Below, piece by piece: positions 46,003 to 55,812 of a stretch of DNA of 64,000 bases. The stretch is from Aeromonas veronii (GTDB lineage: Bacteria; Pseudomonadota; Gammaproteobacteria; Enterobacterales; Aeromonadaceae). A model generated the notes under the pieces. That model ran no database searches. It was not told the origin of the DNA and worked only from the letters and a program-made list of their open reading frames with translations. The stretch lies in NCBI GenBank assembly GCA_041319085.1, contig CP101033.1, positions 1,452,501-1,516,500 of the forward strand. The letters run 5' to 3'. Position 1 is the first letter of the stretch. Every line of letters begins with the position of its first letter. Made by a program: the position numbers and the translations under genes.

Positions 46003-46040
46003 TTTTGTTTCCTACTCTGGCCGGGTTCTTTCTGTGGCTT

Positions 46041-46068
46041 GACCGGCCTCCTGCGTAGCAGGCCGGTA
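46041..46068 (+). promoter_or_regulatory. Leader hairpin before eptA
   Basis: ACCGGCCT and AGGCCGGT pair with a nested CCTGC/GCAGG and end a few bases before the ribosome site (TAGGAG, 46071-46076). It could affect eptA translation or mRNA stability. Confidence 0.4.
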
Positions 46069-46082
46069 TGTAGGAGTTGTTT

Positions 46083-47699
46083 ATGCAAGTGACCCTCGGT
46101 GTGCTTAAGACCAATTTTCTGCTGGTGCTTTTTTTTGCGCTAGTGCTGAACTGGCCGATCTTGTTACATTTCTACACCGCGCTCAGTGGCTTGTCGCATG
46201 TGAAAGCTGGCTTTGCTATCTCGATCCCGTTGGTGCTTATCGCGGCGCTCAATGCCGTGTTTATTCCCTTCACGTTCCGGTTTGTGCTCAAGCCCTTTTT
46301 TACCGTGCTGATCCTGAGCGGCTCCATCGTCAGCTACGCCATGCTCAAGTACGGCGTCATCTTTGATGCCGGTATGATGCAGAACATCGTGGAAACCAAT
46401 AGTGGTGAAGCAGAGGCCTATTTGAATGGCTCGGTTGCGATCTGGTTTCTGCTGACCGGGCTGCTGCCCACCCTGGTGCTCTGGTCACTACGGATCCACT
46501 ATCCGGCTCACTGGTATCAGGGGCTGGCGTTGCGGGCCGGTGCACTGGCCCTTTCCTTGCTGTTTATTGGGGGCGTCGCGGCACTTTATTATCAGGATTA
46601 CGCCTCGGTCGGCCGCAATAACAAGTCGCTGGCCAAGGAGATTGTGCCCGCCAACTATGTGCACGGCCTCTACAAATATGGGCGGGATGTGCTGTTTGCC
46701 ACCCCGATCCCCTACCAGCACCTGGGGACCGATGCCAGGGTGGTAGCCCGGGGAAGCAAGCCGACCCTGATGTTCCTAGTGGTGGGGGAGACGGCGCGCA
46801 GCCAGAACTACTCCCTTAACGGGTATAGCAAGGCGACCAACAGCTTCACTGCCAAAGAGCAGGGGGTGGTGTCGTTCAAGGATGTGCGATCCTGCGGTAC
46901 GGCCACTGCCGTGTCGGTGCCCTGCATGTTCTCCAACCTCACGCGCCGTGGCTACGATGATAAGCTCGCCAGCTCCCGTGACGGCCTGCTCGATGTGCTG
47001 CAACATGCCGGGGTATCAGTGCTGTGGAAAGAGAACGATGGCGGCTGCAAAGGGGTGTGCCGCAATGTGCCGACCATCGAGATCCCCCCCAAATCCTATC
47101 CGGCGCTCTGTCAGGGGGAGTCTTGCTATGACGAGGTGCTGCTGGAGGGGCTGGATCAGCAGATTGCCGGGATGAAGGGCAACAAGCTGGTGGCTTTTCA
47201 CCTGATGGGCAGTCATGGCCCGACCTATTTCCGTCGTTACCCTGCCAGCGAGCGCGCCTTTATGCCGGACTGCCCGCGCAGCGACATCGAAAACTGCAGC
47301 AATGAAGAGCTGGTCAACACCTATGACAACACCATCCGCTACACCGACAAGGTGGTGGGGCAGCTCATTGCCAAACTCAAGACCCTGGAGAGCCAATACA
47401 ACGTGGGGCTGGTCTATCTCTCCGATCACGGCGAATCTCTCGGGGCCATGGGACTCTATCTGCATGGTACGCCCTACAAGTTTGCGCCGGATGATCAGAC
47501 CCGGGTGCCGCTGCTGACCTGGTTCTCGCCCCAGTTGCAGGCCGATCGGCAGCTGGATATGAGCTGTCTGGCGGCGGAGGCGAGCAGCCAGCGTTTCTCC
47601 CACGACAACCTGTTTCACTCCATGCTGGGGATCATGGATGTGCAGACAAGTGTCTACGACAACAAGCTGGATCTGTTCAAGCCGTGTCGGGCGGGCTAA
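46083..47699 (+). CDS. eptA: Lipid A phosphoethanolamine transferase, EptA/MCR-3-like
   Basis: EptA adds phosphoethanolamine to lipid A phosphates and lowers binding of polymyxins. The N terminus has five transmembrane helices (about residues 1-175), and the periplasmic sulfatase-like domain follows. Active-site motifs are VVGETAR (zinc-binding Glu), SCGTATAVSVPCMFS (nucleophile Thr about 275) and YLSDHGESLG (Asp and His). Several Cys pairs form the usual disulfides. Motifs such as ALYYQDYASVGRNN and KENDGGCKGVC strongly resemble MCR-3, which is thought to come from Aeromonas. Starts: ATG 46083 (TAGGAG) rather than TTG 46077. Its triple PmrA box suggests two-component control. Confidence 0.92.
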   Translation: MQVTLGVLKTNFLLVLFFALVLNWPILLHFYTALSGLSHVKAGFAISIPLVLIAALNAVFIPFTFRFVLKPFFTVLILSGSIVSYAMLKYGVIFDAGMMQNIVETNSGEAEAYLNGSVAIWFLLTGLLPTLVLWSLRIHYPAHWYQGLALRAGALALSLLFIGGVAALYYQDYASVGRNNKSLAKEIVPANYVHGLYKYGRDVLFATPIPYQHLGTDARVVARGSKPTLMFLVVGETARSQNYSLNGYSKATNSFTAKEQGVVSFKDVRSCGTATAVSVPCMFSNLTRRGYDDKLASSRDGLLDVLQHAGVSVLWKENDGGCKGVCRNVPTIEIPPKSYPALCQGESCYDEVLLEGLDQQIAGMKGNKLVAFHLMGSHGPTYFRRYPASERAFMPDCPRSDIENCSNEELVNTYDNTIRYTDKVVGQLIAKLKTLESQYNVGLVYLSDHGESLGAMGLYLHGTPYKFAPDDQTRVPLLTWFSPQLQADRQLDMSCLAAEASSQRFSHDNLFHSMLGIMDVQTSVYDNKLDLFKPCRAG

Positions 47700-47721
47700 A
47701 CCGCCAGCAATCACACAATAG

Positions 47722-47750
47722 AAAACGGCAGCCAGTGGCTGCCGTTTTGT
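47722..47750. terminator. Bidirectional terminator between eptA and nagC
   Basis: AAAACGGCAGCC and GGCTGCCGTTTT form a 12-bp stem around AGT with flanking A and T runs. Confidence 0.9.
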
Positions 47751-47770
47751 TATCTCTCAATGTAAGTGAC

Positions 47771-48985
47771 TTACTTCTGCTCCATGATGATCTGCAGCAG
47801 ATCTCCTTCCAGCAGGGCCCGCTTCACCAGTGCGAAACCGCCGACGGTGGGCTGATTCTGGAAGCGCGCCTTCATGATGGGCAGGCCGCGATGGAAGCTC
47901 GGCAGAGACTGGTGCTCCACGCAGCGGCGAATGGCCGGGAACAGGATCTCTTCGGCGGCGGTGATTTCGCCGGCGATCAGTACCTTCTGCGGGTTGAACA
48001 GGTTGACCGTGATGGCCACCGCCCGTCCCAGATGCTCACCCACGTTCTCGATGACGCTGCGGGCCAGTTCATCGCCTGCCAACGCCGCCTTGCACACCTC
48101 CTGAATGGTGATGTGCTTCTCCTGCAGCGCGCTCTGGTGGCCGCGGCTGATGAGCTCCTTCACCTTGTCGACGATGGCTTCGTTGGAGGCGATGGTCTCG
48201 AGGCAGCCGAAGTTGCCACAGTGACAGCGCTTGCCGAGCGGCTCGACCTGAATATGGCCGATCTCGCCGACGTTGCGGTTCTGACCGAGGAACACCTGAC
48301 CCTTGGTGATGATCCCGGAGCCCGTCCCTTGGTGGACACTCACCAAAATGGAGTCCATGCAGTCGCGGGACTCGCCGAAGAAGTGTTCGGCCAGCGCCAG
48401 CGAGCGGGTGTCGTTACCCACGTAGCAGGGGAGGTTAAAGTGGTTTTCCAACAGCTTCGCCAGCCCCAGATTACGGATCTGGTACTTAGGGGTATAGATG
48501 ACCATACCGGATTCCGGGTTGACCAGGCCCGGCATGGTCAGCGCGATGCTGATCAGGTTACGGCTGCGTTCGCGGTTGGCATCGATAAAGGCGCCAATCT
48601 CCCGCAGCAGCATGTCGACCACGGGTTGCTGGTCGATCTCGGTCACCTGAGTGACGTGCTGGTCGAGCTCCTTGCCATCGAGATCATAGAGACTCAGTTG
48701 CAGGTAGCCACGGCCCAGCTTGGCAGAGACAAACTGAAAGCGTTGTTTGATGGTGGTCAACGAGATGGCGCGCCGCCCGCCGGTAGAGGCTTGCGGTGAG
48801 GTCTCCTTGATCAGGCCATGCTCGATCAGTTGCCGGGTTATCTTGGTCACGCTGGCTGGGGCCAGCTGACTCAACTCGGCAATCTTGACCCGGGAGATGG
48901 GGCCTTGCAGGTCAATGAGCCGATATACGGCTGCACTGTTCACCTGCTTGATAAGATCTACGTTTGCTATTTGTCCGCCAGTCAT
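47771..48985 (-). CDS. nagC: N-acetylglucosamine repressor NagC (ROK family)
   Basis: NagC represses amino-sugar genes and is released by GlcNAc-6-phosphate. The 404-residue product has an N-terminal winged helix-turn-helix (NSAAVYRLIDLQGPISRVKIAELSQLAPASVTKITRQLIEHGLI), a ROK kinase-like domain and the zinc motif CHCGNFGCLE. The start is ATG 48985, 4 nt after the nagA stop, so the two are coupled; the in-frame start at 49027 lies within nagA. It is the last gene of nagBAC. Confidence 0.95.
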   Translation of the reverse strand: MTGGQIANVDLIKQVNSAAVYRLIDLQGPISRVKIAELSQLAPASVTKITRQLIEHGLIKETSPQASTGGRRAISLTTIKQRFQFVSAKLGRGYLQLSLYDLDGKELDQHVTQVTEIDQQPVVDMLLREIGAFIDANRERSRNLISIALTMPGLVNPESGMVIYTPKYQIRNLGLAKLLENHFNLPCYVGNDTRSLALAEHFFGESRDCMDSILVSVHQGTGSGIITKGQVFLGQNRNVGEIGHIQVEPLGKRCHCGNFGCLETIASNEAIVDKVKELISRGHQSALQEKHITIQEVCKAALAGDELARSVIENVGEHLGRAVAITVNLFNPQKVLIAGEITAAEEILFPAIRRCVEHQSLPSFHRGLPIMKARFQNQPTVGGFALVKRALLEGDLLQIIMEQK

Positions 48986-48989
48986 GATG

Positions 48990-50135
48990 TCACTGTTGTG
49001 TGTAGTGTCCGTTAACCACGGTCCCACGGACCGTGAAGTCCTGATCGAAGACAGTGAGGTTGGCTATTTTACCGACCTGGATACTACCGAGACGTGAATC
49101 CCATCCAATGGCGCGAGCAGGGTAGAGGCTGGCCATTCTCAGTGCTTCATCGAGCGGTAATCCGACCTGCTTGACCAGATTTTCCACCCCCTCAATCATG
49201 GTGAGGGAGGAACCGCCGAGTGTACCATTCTCGTCGACACACTGACCATCGCGTAAAAAGACGGTGGTGCCACAAAAATCAAATTTCTCAAAGCCTTCCG
49301 GCGCCCCGGCGGCGGCGGTGGCATCGGTGACCAGCACCAGTCGCTCGCCAAGAACCTGGTGTGCCAGACGCACGTTGGCCCAGTGCACATGGTGGCCATC
49401 GACGATGATGCCCGCATAGACATCCTTGCGATCATAGATGGCGCCCACGACGCCCGGCTCACGACCGTTGAGAGTCGGGGTCATGGCGTTGTAGAGGTGG
49501 GTCGCAAAGCGAATGCCGTTATCGAACCCGGCCATCGCCTGATCGTAACTGGCGGCAGTGTGACCGGCAGAGACCAGAATGCCCGCGTCCACCAGACGGC
49601 GGATATGGGCCGGCTCGTTGCGCTCCGGTGCCAGAGTGATCTTGGTGATGGCATCCGCGTTGGCGCAGAAGAAGTCGATCATCTCGTCCGCTGGCTGGCG
49701 AATTTGCGCGGCAGGGTGGATCCCCTTGCGCTTGAGGTTGGTATAAGGCCCTTCCAGATGGACACCCAGCACCTCATTGGGGTTGGCCGCCATGTAGTCG
49801 CGGGCGACCGCAACGGCCTGCTTCATGTCGGCATCCGGACTGGTGATCAGGGTCGGCAGGAAGCTGGTGGTACCGGATTTGAGGTTGGCGGCCTGCATGG
49901 TGGTCAGCGTCTCGCCCGTGATGTCGGTGTTGAACATCACCCCGCCACAGCCGTTGAGCTGCACGTCGATAAAACCAGCGGTCAGATTGGCACCCTTGAG
50001 GTCAATCTGCTCGATACCCGCAGGCAGTTCTGCCAGGTGAGAGATGGCGACAATCTTGTCGCCCTCGATAAGTACCCCGTAGCCGGTCAGCACGCAGCTG
50101 CCGGTGTAGAGGGTGCAGTTGGTCAATGCGTACAT
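48990..50135 (-). CDS. nagA: N-acetylglucosamine-6-phosphate deacetylase NagA
   Basis: NagA converts GlcNAc-6-phosphate to glucosamine-6-phosphate and acetate. The 381-residue amidohydrolase has the metal and substrate motifs [34 protein letters not shown] and VTDATAAAG (catalytic Asp). It sits between nagB and nagC, 9 nt after nagB. Confidence 0.96.
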   Translation of the reverse strand: MYALTNCTLYTGSCVLTGYGVLIEGDKIVAISHLAELPAGIEQIDLKGANLTAGFIDVQLNGCGGVMFNTDITGETLTTMQAANLKSGTTSFLPTLITSPDADMKQAVAVARDYMAANPNEVLGVHLEGPYTNLKRKGIHPAAQIRQPADEMIDFFCANADAITKITLAPERNEPAHIRRLVDAGILVSAGHTAASYDQAMAGFDNGIRFATHLYNAMTPTLNGREPGVVGAIYDRKDVYAGIIVDGHHVHWANVRLAHQVLGERLVLVTDATAAAGAPEGFEKFDFCGTTVFLRDGQCVDENGTLGGSSLTMIEGVENLVKQVGLPLDEALRMASLYPARAIGWDSRLGSIQVGKIANLTVFDQDFTVRGTVVNGHYTQQ

Positions 50136-50144
50136 GACGGCTCC

Positions 50145-50945
50145 TTACAGACGGCCGATGTTGGCGGCTTCCAACTGCTGGAAGTAGCGAACGGTCTTGA
50201 CCTTGAGTTCCATGGTGGAGGGCTCATCGCACACCATCATTCCCTTCGGATGCAACTGCAGGGTGGAGATGGTCCACATGTGGTTGACACTGCCTTCGAC
50301 GGCGGCCTGCAGCGCCAGCGCCTTGGCGTGACCGGTGACCAGGATCAGGATCTCTTCGGCATCCATCAGGGTGCCGACACCCACGGTCAGGGCCAGCTTG
50401 GGCACTTGATTGACGTCATCACCAAAGAAGCGGGAGTTGGCTATGCGGGTATCTTCGGTCAGGGTCTTGACCCGGGTGCGCGAGGCCAGCGAAGAGGCCG
50501 GTTCATTGAACGCGATGTGGCCGTCATTGCCCACGCCACCCATGAACAGGTGGATACGGCCGTAGGACTTGATTTTGTCTTCGTAGCGCTTGCATTCGGC
50601 CACCAGATCCTCGGCATTGCCGTTGAGGATATTGATGTTCTCGGGGCGGATATCCACGTGATTGAAGAAGTTATTGTGCATGAAGCTGTGGTAGCTCTCC
50701 GGGTGGTCTGCCGGCAGGCCAACGTACTCGTCCATGTTGAAGGTGACCACGTTCTGGAAGCTCACTTCACCGGCTTTGTGCAACTCGATCAGGCGCTTGT
50801 AGGTATTGAGCGGGGTGCCACCGGTCGGCAGGCCCAGTATGAAAGGGCGCTCGGCAGTGGGTTTGAACGCGTTGATGCGGTCAACGATGTAGCGGGCAGA
50901 CCACTGGCCTACTTGGCTGGCAGATTTCAACGGGATCAGGCGCAT
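50145..50945 (-). CDS. nagB: Glucosamine-6-phosphate deaminase NagB
   Basis: NagB deaminates and isomerises glucosamine-6-phosphate to fructose-6-phosphate, feeding glycolysis. The 266-residue product starts at ATG 50945 ([17 protein letters not shown]), as in E. coli. It has the catalytic blocks NMDEYVGLP and [16 protein letters not shown]. It is the first gene of nagBAC, divergent from nagE across a 273-nt control region. Confidence 0.96.
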   Translation of the reverse strand: MRLIPLKSASQVGQWSARYIVDRINAFKPTAERPFILGLPTGGTPLNTYKRLIELHKAGEVSFQNVVTFNMDEYVGLPADHPESYHSFMHNNFFNHVDIRPENINILNGNAEDLVAECKRYEDKIKSYGRIHLFMGGVGNDGHIAFNEPASSLASRTRVKTLTEDTRIANSRFFGDDVNQVPKLALTVGVGTLMDAEEILILVTGHAKALALQAAVEGSVNHMWTISTLQLHPKGMMVCDEPSTMELKVKTVRYFQQLEAANIGRL

Positions 50946-51071
50946 GAAGGATACCTCTGTGTCGGGTTGCGACCGGTTTGGCGGTGGCAATGGGCTAAGA
51001 CGGACTCAAGTTGTTTTATAGCGTAAATAAAGATTGCAAACTAAGCCACTTCTATCCGCCACCTTTATCTT

Positions 51072-51097
51072 GTTTGGGTGATAACGATCACGTTTAT
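51072..51097. promoter_or_regulatory. CRP-like site in the nagB-nagE control region
   Basis: GGTGA-TAACGA-TCACG is a near-symmetric match to TGTGA-N6-TCACA, centred near 51084. Catabolite activation of both divergent operons is known for this arrangement in E. coli; here it is inference. Confidence 0.6.
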
Positions 51098-51100
51098 TGG

Positions 51101-51127
51101 TTTATTAATTTGTGCGGCGAAATAAAT
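51101..51127. promoter_or_regulatory. Candidate NagC operator
   Basis: TTTATTAATTTG..GCGAAATAAA is an AT-rich dyad around a GC centre, similar in form to NagC operators. A second weaker AT-rich site (TTTATAGCGTAAATAAAG) lies at about 51013-51030, close to nagB. Two operators would allow a repression loop as in E. coli. Confidence 0.4.
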
Positions 51128-51218
51128 GCCCTAGACTGCCAATCAAGCCTTGATGGCTTATGCGTCAAACGTGATAAGCACTTAATTTCTGAAAAAACAT
51201 TAACTAAGGAGAGGAACC

Positions 51219-52673
51219 GTGAACATTCTCGGTTATTTGCAAAAGATCGGCCGTGCGCTGATGCTACCGGTGGCGACGTTGCCGGCCGCTGCAATTCTGA
51301 TGGGGGTTGGCTACTGGATTGACCCTACTGGTTGGGGGGATAGCGCCCTGGCGGCGTTCCTGATCAAGGCGGGTGCTGCCATTATCGATAACATGTCGGT
51401 GCTGTTTGCTGTCGGTGTGGCCTATGGCCTATCCAAGGATAAAGACGGTGCTGCTGCGCTGGCGGGTCTGGTCGGCTTCCTGGTGCTCACCACCCTGCTG
51501 AGCCCAGCCGCCGTGGCGATGATCCAGCACACCCCGGTCGATCAGGTTTCGCCGGCCTTTAACAAGATCAACAACCAATTCATCGGGATCCTGTGCGGTA
51601 TCATTGCGTCGGTGATCTACAACCGCTACAGCACTGTCGAGTTGCCCAAGGCGCTGGCCTTCTTCTCTGGCCGTCGTCTGGTGCCGATTGTGACCTCAGT
51701 GGTGATGATCCTCGTCTCCTTTATCCTGATGTATGTCTGGCCGGTGCTGTTTGGTGCCCTGATCGCCTTTGGTGAGTCGATCATCAATCTGGGGCCGCTG
51801 GGCGCGGGTATCTTCGGTTTCATCAACCGTCTGTTGATCCCGGTCGGTCTGCACCACGCCTTCTACCCGGTATTCTGGTTTGACGTAGCCGGCATCAACG
51901 ATATCCCGAACTTCCTCGGCGGCGCCAAGTCGCTGGCTGAAGGCAAGGCGGTACTGGGTGTAACCGGTATGTATCAGGCGGGCTTCTTCCCGATCATGAT
52001 GTTTGGTCTGCCGGGCGCTGCATTGGCCATGTACCATGCCGCCAAGCCGGAGAATCGTGACAAGGTTGCTGCCATCATGCTGGCTGCCGCACTCTCCTCC
52101 ATTTTTACCGGTATCACCGAGCCGCTCGAGTTCTCCTTCATGTTCGTGGCACCGCTGCTCTATCTGCTGCACGCCATCCTGACCGGTATCTCCCTGTTCA
52201 TCGCGGCTAGCATGCAGTGGATGGCTGGTTTCGGCTTCAGCGCTGGTCTGGTGGACATGGTGCTCTCCAGCCGTAACCCGCTGGCCACCCACTGGTACAT
52301 GCTGCTGGTACAAGGTCTGGTGTTCTTCGGCCTCTACTACGTGGTGTTCCGCGTCGTCATCGCCAAATTCAACCTGAAAACCCCGGGTCGTGAAGATGAC
52401 GAAGAGAGAGCTCCGGCTGCCGCTCAATCTACCGACCGTACCGAGCTGGCCAAGCAATACCTGGAAGTGCTGGGTGGTCAAGAGAACCTGGTCTCCATCG
52501 ATGCCTGCATCACCCGTCTGCGTCTGACCCTGAAAGACCGCAGCATCGTCGATGAGCGCAAGCTGAAAGCCCTGGGTGCGGCCGGTGTGGTCAAGCTCGG
52601 CGAGCAGAACCTGCAGGTGATTCTGGGCCCATTGGCCGAAATCATCGCCGGTGAGATGAAAGCCCTGCGTTAA
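51219..52673 (+). CDS. nagE: PTS N-acetylglucosamine transporter NagE (EIICB)
   Basis: NagE imports and phosphorylates GlcNAc. The 484-residue protein has an EIIC membrane domain (about residues 1-375, with FGITEPLEFSFMF-like SSIFTGITEPLEFSFMFVAP) and an EIIB domain with the phosphocysteine Cys430 (SIDACITRLRL). The EIIA domain of E. coli NagE (about 648 residues) is absent, so a separate EIIA such as Crr must supply phosphate. GTG 51219 is the start, with AAGGAGAGG upstream. Confidence 0.95.
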   Translation: MNILGYLQKIGRALMLPVATLPAAAILMGVGYWIDPTGWGDSALAAFLIKAGAAIIDNMSVLFAVGVAYGLSKDKDGAAALAGLVGFLVLTTLLSPAAVAMIQHTPVDQVSPAFNKINNQFIGILCGIIASVIYNRYSTVELPKALAFFSGRRLVPIVTSVVMILVSFILMYVWPVLFGALIAFGESIINLGPLGAGIFGFINRLLIPVGLHHAFYPVFWFDVAGINDIPNFLGGAKSLAEGKAVLGVTGMYQAGFFPIMMFGLPGAALAMYHAAKPENRDKVAAIMLAAALSSIFTGITEPLEFSFMFVAPLLYLLHAILTGISLFIAASMQWMAGFGFSAGLVDMVLSSRNPLATHWYMLLVQGLVFFGLYYVVFRVVIAKFNLKTPGREDDEERAPAAAQSTDRTELAKQYLEVLGGQENLVSIDACITRLRLTLKDRSIVDERKLKALGAAGVVKLGEQNLQVILGPLAEIIAGEMKALR

Positions 52674-52722
52674 TCGAGCGACTCGCTCACCTCAAGTCTA
52701 AGTCCATTGTTGACATAACTAA

Positions 52723-52741
52723 GGGCCCCGCTCAGGGGCCC
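52723..52741 (+). repeat. Strong hairpin between nagE and chitobiase
   Basis: GGGCCCC and GGGGCCC pair perfectly around GCTCA, followed by AATATAAAAA rather than T residues. It is not a standard terminator; it may protect the nagE mRNA 3' end or reduce read-through into the next gene. Confidence 0.55.
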
Positions 52742-52794
52742 AATATAAAAAAGCCAAGAAAATCCAACCTTTACTTCAAATGAGAGCAGCAGTT

Positions 52795-55458
52795 ATGAAC
52801 TTGAAACATTCTCTGTTAGCCATTGCCATGTCTACCGTTTTTGCCGGCCCCGCGCTGGCAGCCGATGCCGCCAAGCAGGCTGTGGTCGACTCCCTCGCCA
52901 ACAACCTGGTGGTCAAGTATGAAGTGGTCACCAACGACGGTGCCGGTGCCGGCCTCGATTGCCAGGCGCTCGGTTCCGAGTGGGCGAGCTGTGGCGTTGC
53001 CAAGCTGCACCTGACCAATACCGGTGCGGACGTGACCTCCAAAGACTGGAGCATCTACGTCTCTTCCATCCGTCGTATCCAGCGGGTGGATAACGACCAG
53101 TTCACCATCACTCACCTGACCGGCGATCTCTATCGTTTGACGCCAACCGAGAAGTTCCAGGGCTTTGCCAAGGATGCTACGGTCGAAGTGCCGCTGGTGG
53201 TGGAATACTGGGTACTGTTCGAATCTGACATCATGCCGAACTGGTATGTCGCCAGCGAAGGTGCCGAGCCGAAAGTACTGGCCAGCATGAGCAACATCAA
53301 TGATGCCAGCACCTACGAGAAGCCGATGCCGGCCGATGGCTGGAAGCGCACCAAGGATGACAACAACATCCTGATGAACAGCGAAACCCGTTTCGCGGCC
53401 AACCAGACCAGCACCCTGCTGCCGGCTGGCAAGATTGACAACCAGATCCTGCCGACCCCGATGAAGCAGGTAGTCAAGGCCGGCCCGCAGGTTGACTTCT
53501 CCACCATCAAACTTAATGCCCTGGACTTGCCGAGCGATCGCGCCGAGGCCCTGAAGGCTCAACTGACCAAGCTGGGTGTTACCCTCTCCGACACCGGCTA
53601 CCCAGTGACCATCAAGCTCGGCAGCAAGCTCAAGCAGGCTGAAGGCTATGACATGACCATCGGTCAGAAAGGCACCGTGATCCAGGGTCACGACATCGAA
53701 GGCGCCTACTGGGGTGCTCAGTCCCTGATCTCGCTGCTGGGCGTCAACGACAAGATGGTCAGCCCGATGACCGTCGAGGATGCGCCGCGCTTTGAGTACC
53801 GTGGTATGCAAACCGACGTGGCCCGTCACTTCCGCAGCCTGGAGACCATGAAGAAGCTGGTTGACCAGATGTCTGCCATGAAGCTCAACGTGCTGCACCT
53901 CGGCCTGACTAACGATGAAGGCTGGCGTCTGGAGATCCCGGGTCTGCCGGAGCTGACCCAGGTCGGTAGCCAGCGTTGCCACGACGAGTCCGAAACTAAG
54001 TGCCTGATGCCGCAACTGGGCTCTGGCCCGACCAGCGACAATCAGGGCTCCGGCTTCTACAGCAAGTCTGACTACGTGGATCTGGTTCGCTACGCCAAGG
54101 CCCGCGGTGTGACCGTGATCCCCGAGATCAACATGCCGGCTCATGCCCGTGCTGCCGTGGTCTCCATGGAAGCGCGCTACAAGCGTCTGATGGCGGAAGG
54201 CAAAGAGGCGGAAGCCAACCAGTTCCGTCTGACTGATCCGGCCGATACCTCCAACGTCACCTCCGTCCAGTTCTACGACAAGATGTCCTTCATCAACCCT
54301 TGCCAGCCGGGTGCTGCCACCTTCGTGGCCAAGGTGATGGATGAAGTTGCCCAGATGCACCAGGCCGCCGGTCAGCCGCTGACCGCATGGCACTACGGTG
54401 GTGATGAGGCGAAGAACATCATGCAGGGCGGTGGCTATCAGGATCCGGCCGTCACCAAGAAAGAAGAGCTGGTCGCCTGGAAAGGTAACGTCGACTCCAG
54501 CAAGCAGGACAAGCCGTTTGGCAAGTCCCCGATGTGCCAGAAGATGATCGACGAAGGCAAGATCAAGGAAGTGGGCGAGCTGCCGGTTTACTTCGCCAAG
54601 GAAGTGGGCCAGATGGTCAAAGACCGCGGCTTCTCTACCCTGCAGGCGTGGGAAGATGGCCTGAAGTACGCCAGCGGTGCCAAAGACTTCGCCACCGACA
54701 ACACCCGTGTCAACTTCTGGGAAACCCTCTACTGGGGTGGCTTCAACGAAGCGATGAAGTGGGCGCACAAGGGTTACCAAGTGGTGCTGTCCAACCCGGA
54801 TTACCTCTACTTCGACTTCCCGAACGAAGTACATCCGGCCGAGCGTGGCTACTACTGGGCAACCCGTTTCAACGACACCCGCAAGGTGTTCGCCTTCGCC
54901 CCGGAAAACCTGCCGCAGAACGCCGAGACCTCGGTTGACCGCGACGGCAACGCCTTCGTGGCCAAGGGTGACCAGGATCCGGTCAAGTTCAAGGGGATCT
55001 CCGGTCAGCAGTGGAGTGAAACCGTGCGTACCGATGCTCAGTACGAGTACATGGTCTACCCGCGTATCTTCTCCGTGGCCGAGCGTGCCTGGCACAAAGG
55101 TGGCTTCGAGCTGGATTACGTGAAGAACCGCGAGTTCTCCGGCGAGACCAAGTTCGTCAACAAGGCCACCCTCAACAAAGAGTGGAACCAGTTTGCCAAC
55201 GTACTGGGTCAGCGCGTGCTGCCGAAACTGGATCAGGCCGGTGTTGAATACCGCCTCTCCGTACCGGGTGCCAAAGTGGTGAACGGTGTGCTGGAAGCAA
55301 ACGTGGATCTGCCGGGTCTGCCCATCCAGTACAGCCTGGACGGCTCCAACTGGAGTGCCTATGACGCCGCGGCCAAGCCGAGCGTGAATGGCAAGGTCTA
55401 CCTGCGTACTACCAGCTTCGATGGCAAGCGCACCAGCCGCGTCACCGAACTGAACTGA
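52795..55458 (+). CDS. chb: Secreted beta-N-acetylhexosaminidase (chitobiase, GH20)
   Basis: This enzyme splits chitobiose and short chitin oligomers to GlcNAc outside the cytoplasm. The 887-residue protein starts at ATG 52795 with a signal peptide (MNLKHSLLAIAMSTVFAGPALA). The order is an N-terminal carbohydrate-binding domain (to about 170), a GH20b domain, the GH20 TIM barrel and a C-terminal Ig-like domain (from about 815). The catalytic Asp537-Glu538 pair lies in WHYGGDEAKN. An upstream ATG at 52780 has no ribosome site. It is 121 nt after nagE and fits the same pathway; the pair may be co-transcribed. Confidence 0.94.
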   Translation: MNLKHSLLAIAMSTVFAGPALAADAAKQAVVDSLANNLVVKYEVVTNDGAGAGLDCQALGSEWASCGVAKLHLTNTGADVTSKDWSIYVSSIRRIQRVDNDQFTITHLTGDLYRLTPTEKFQGFAKDATVEVPLVVEYWVLFESDIMPNWYVASEGAEPKVLASMSNINDASTYEKPMPADGWKRTKDDNNILMNSETRFAANQTSTLLPAGKIDNQILPTPMKQVVKAGPQVDFSTIKLNALDLPSDRAEALKAQLTKLGVTLSDTGYPVTIKLGSKLKQAEGYDMTIGQKGTVIQGHDIEGAYWGAQSLISLLGVNDKMVSPMTVEDAPRFEYRGMQTDVARHFRSLETMKKLVDQMSAMKLNVLHLGLTNDEGWRLEIPGLPELTQVGSQRCHDESETKCLMPQLGSGPTSDNQGSGFYSKSDYVDLVRYAKARGVTVIPEINMPAHARAAVVSMEARYKRLMAEGKEAEANQFRLTDPADTSNVTSVQFYDKMSFINPCQPGAATFVAKVMDEVAQMHQAAGQPLTAWHYGGDEAKNIMQGGGYQDPAVTKKEELVAWKGNVDSSKQDKPFGKSPMCQKMIDEGKIKEVGELPVYFAKEVGQMVKDRGFSTLQAWEDGLKYASGAKDFATDNTRVNFWETLYWGGFNEAMKWAHKGYQVVLSNPDYLYFDFPNEVHPAERGYYWATRFNDTRKVFAFAPENLPQNAETSVDRDGNAFVAKGDQDPVKFKGISGQQWSETVRTDAQYEYMVYPRIFSVAERAWHKGGFELDYVKNREFSGETKFVNKATLNKEWNQFANVLGQRVLPKLDQAGVEYRLSVPGAKVVNGVLEANVDLPGLPIQYSLDGSNWSAYDAAAKPSVNGKVYLRTTSFDGKRTSRVTELN

Positions 55459-55480
55459 TAGCAGTCAACCGTTAACATGA

Positions 55481-55537
55481 GGTGGGTCGCAAGACCCGCC
55501 TTTCCCAAGGCTGATGGCGCATCGGGTTTGGGAAAGG
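55481..55537 (+). repeat. Tandem hairpins after chitobiase
   Basis: GGTGGGTC/GACCCGCC around GCAA is followed by TTTCCC. A second longer stem, CTTTCCCAA/TTTGGGAAAG, begins at the end of the first. The first may be the chitobiase terminator. Confidence 0.5.
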
Positions 55538-55598
55538 TTGACTGTGCGTGTGAGCCTTTGTTGTGTGTGTATTGTCTGATTTATTTTTCATCACTTTC

Positions 55599-55624
55599 AG
55601 CCCCGCCTTGTGCGGGGCTTTTTT
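55599..55624 (+). terminator. Terminator upstream of glnS
   Basis: AGCCCCGC and GCGGGGCT pair around CTTGT and are followed by T6. It isolates glnS from chitobiase. The stretch 55625-55812 presumably holds the glnS promoter; nothing else is seen. Confidence 0.9.
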
Positions 55625-55812
55625 ATGCATTTGCTGCGCAATGTGCCAACCCCTTCCGTTTTTAGCGGTGCAATGGCCGGGAAATGGTCCGGGATTGCCA
55701 AATTCAGGTTGAGACAGCGCCCGTAATAAGGGATCATACTCGGCTTGACGGCGGGGGGTTGAGGGTGCCAGCCGGCACAACTTCCGCCAGTGACGCTTTT
55801 TTGAGGTGAGCC

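Noticed and set aside
49359..51026. 555-codon forward open frame across nagA and nagB
   Set aside because: It is antisense to two complete, well-conserved enzymes and crosses their boundary.
52816..55095. 759-codon open frame on the minus strand across chitobiase
   Set aside because: It is antisense to a clear GH20 enzyme; its His/Gly/Leu-rich composition is what reversed GC-rich codons give.
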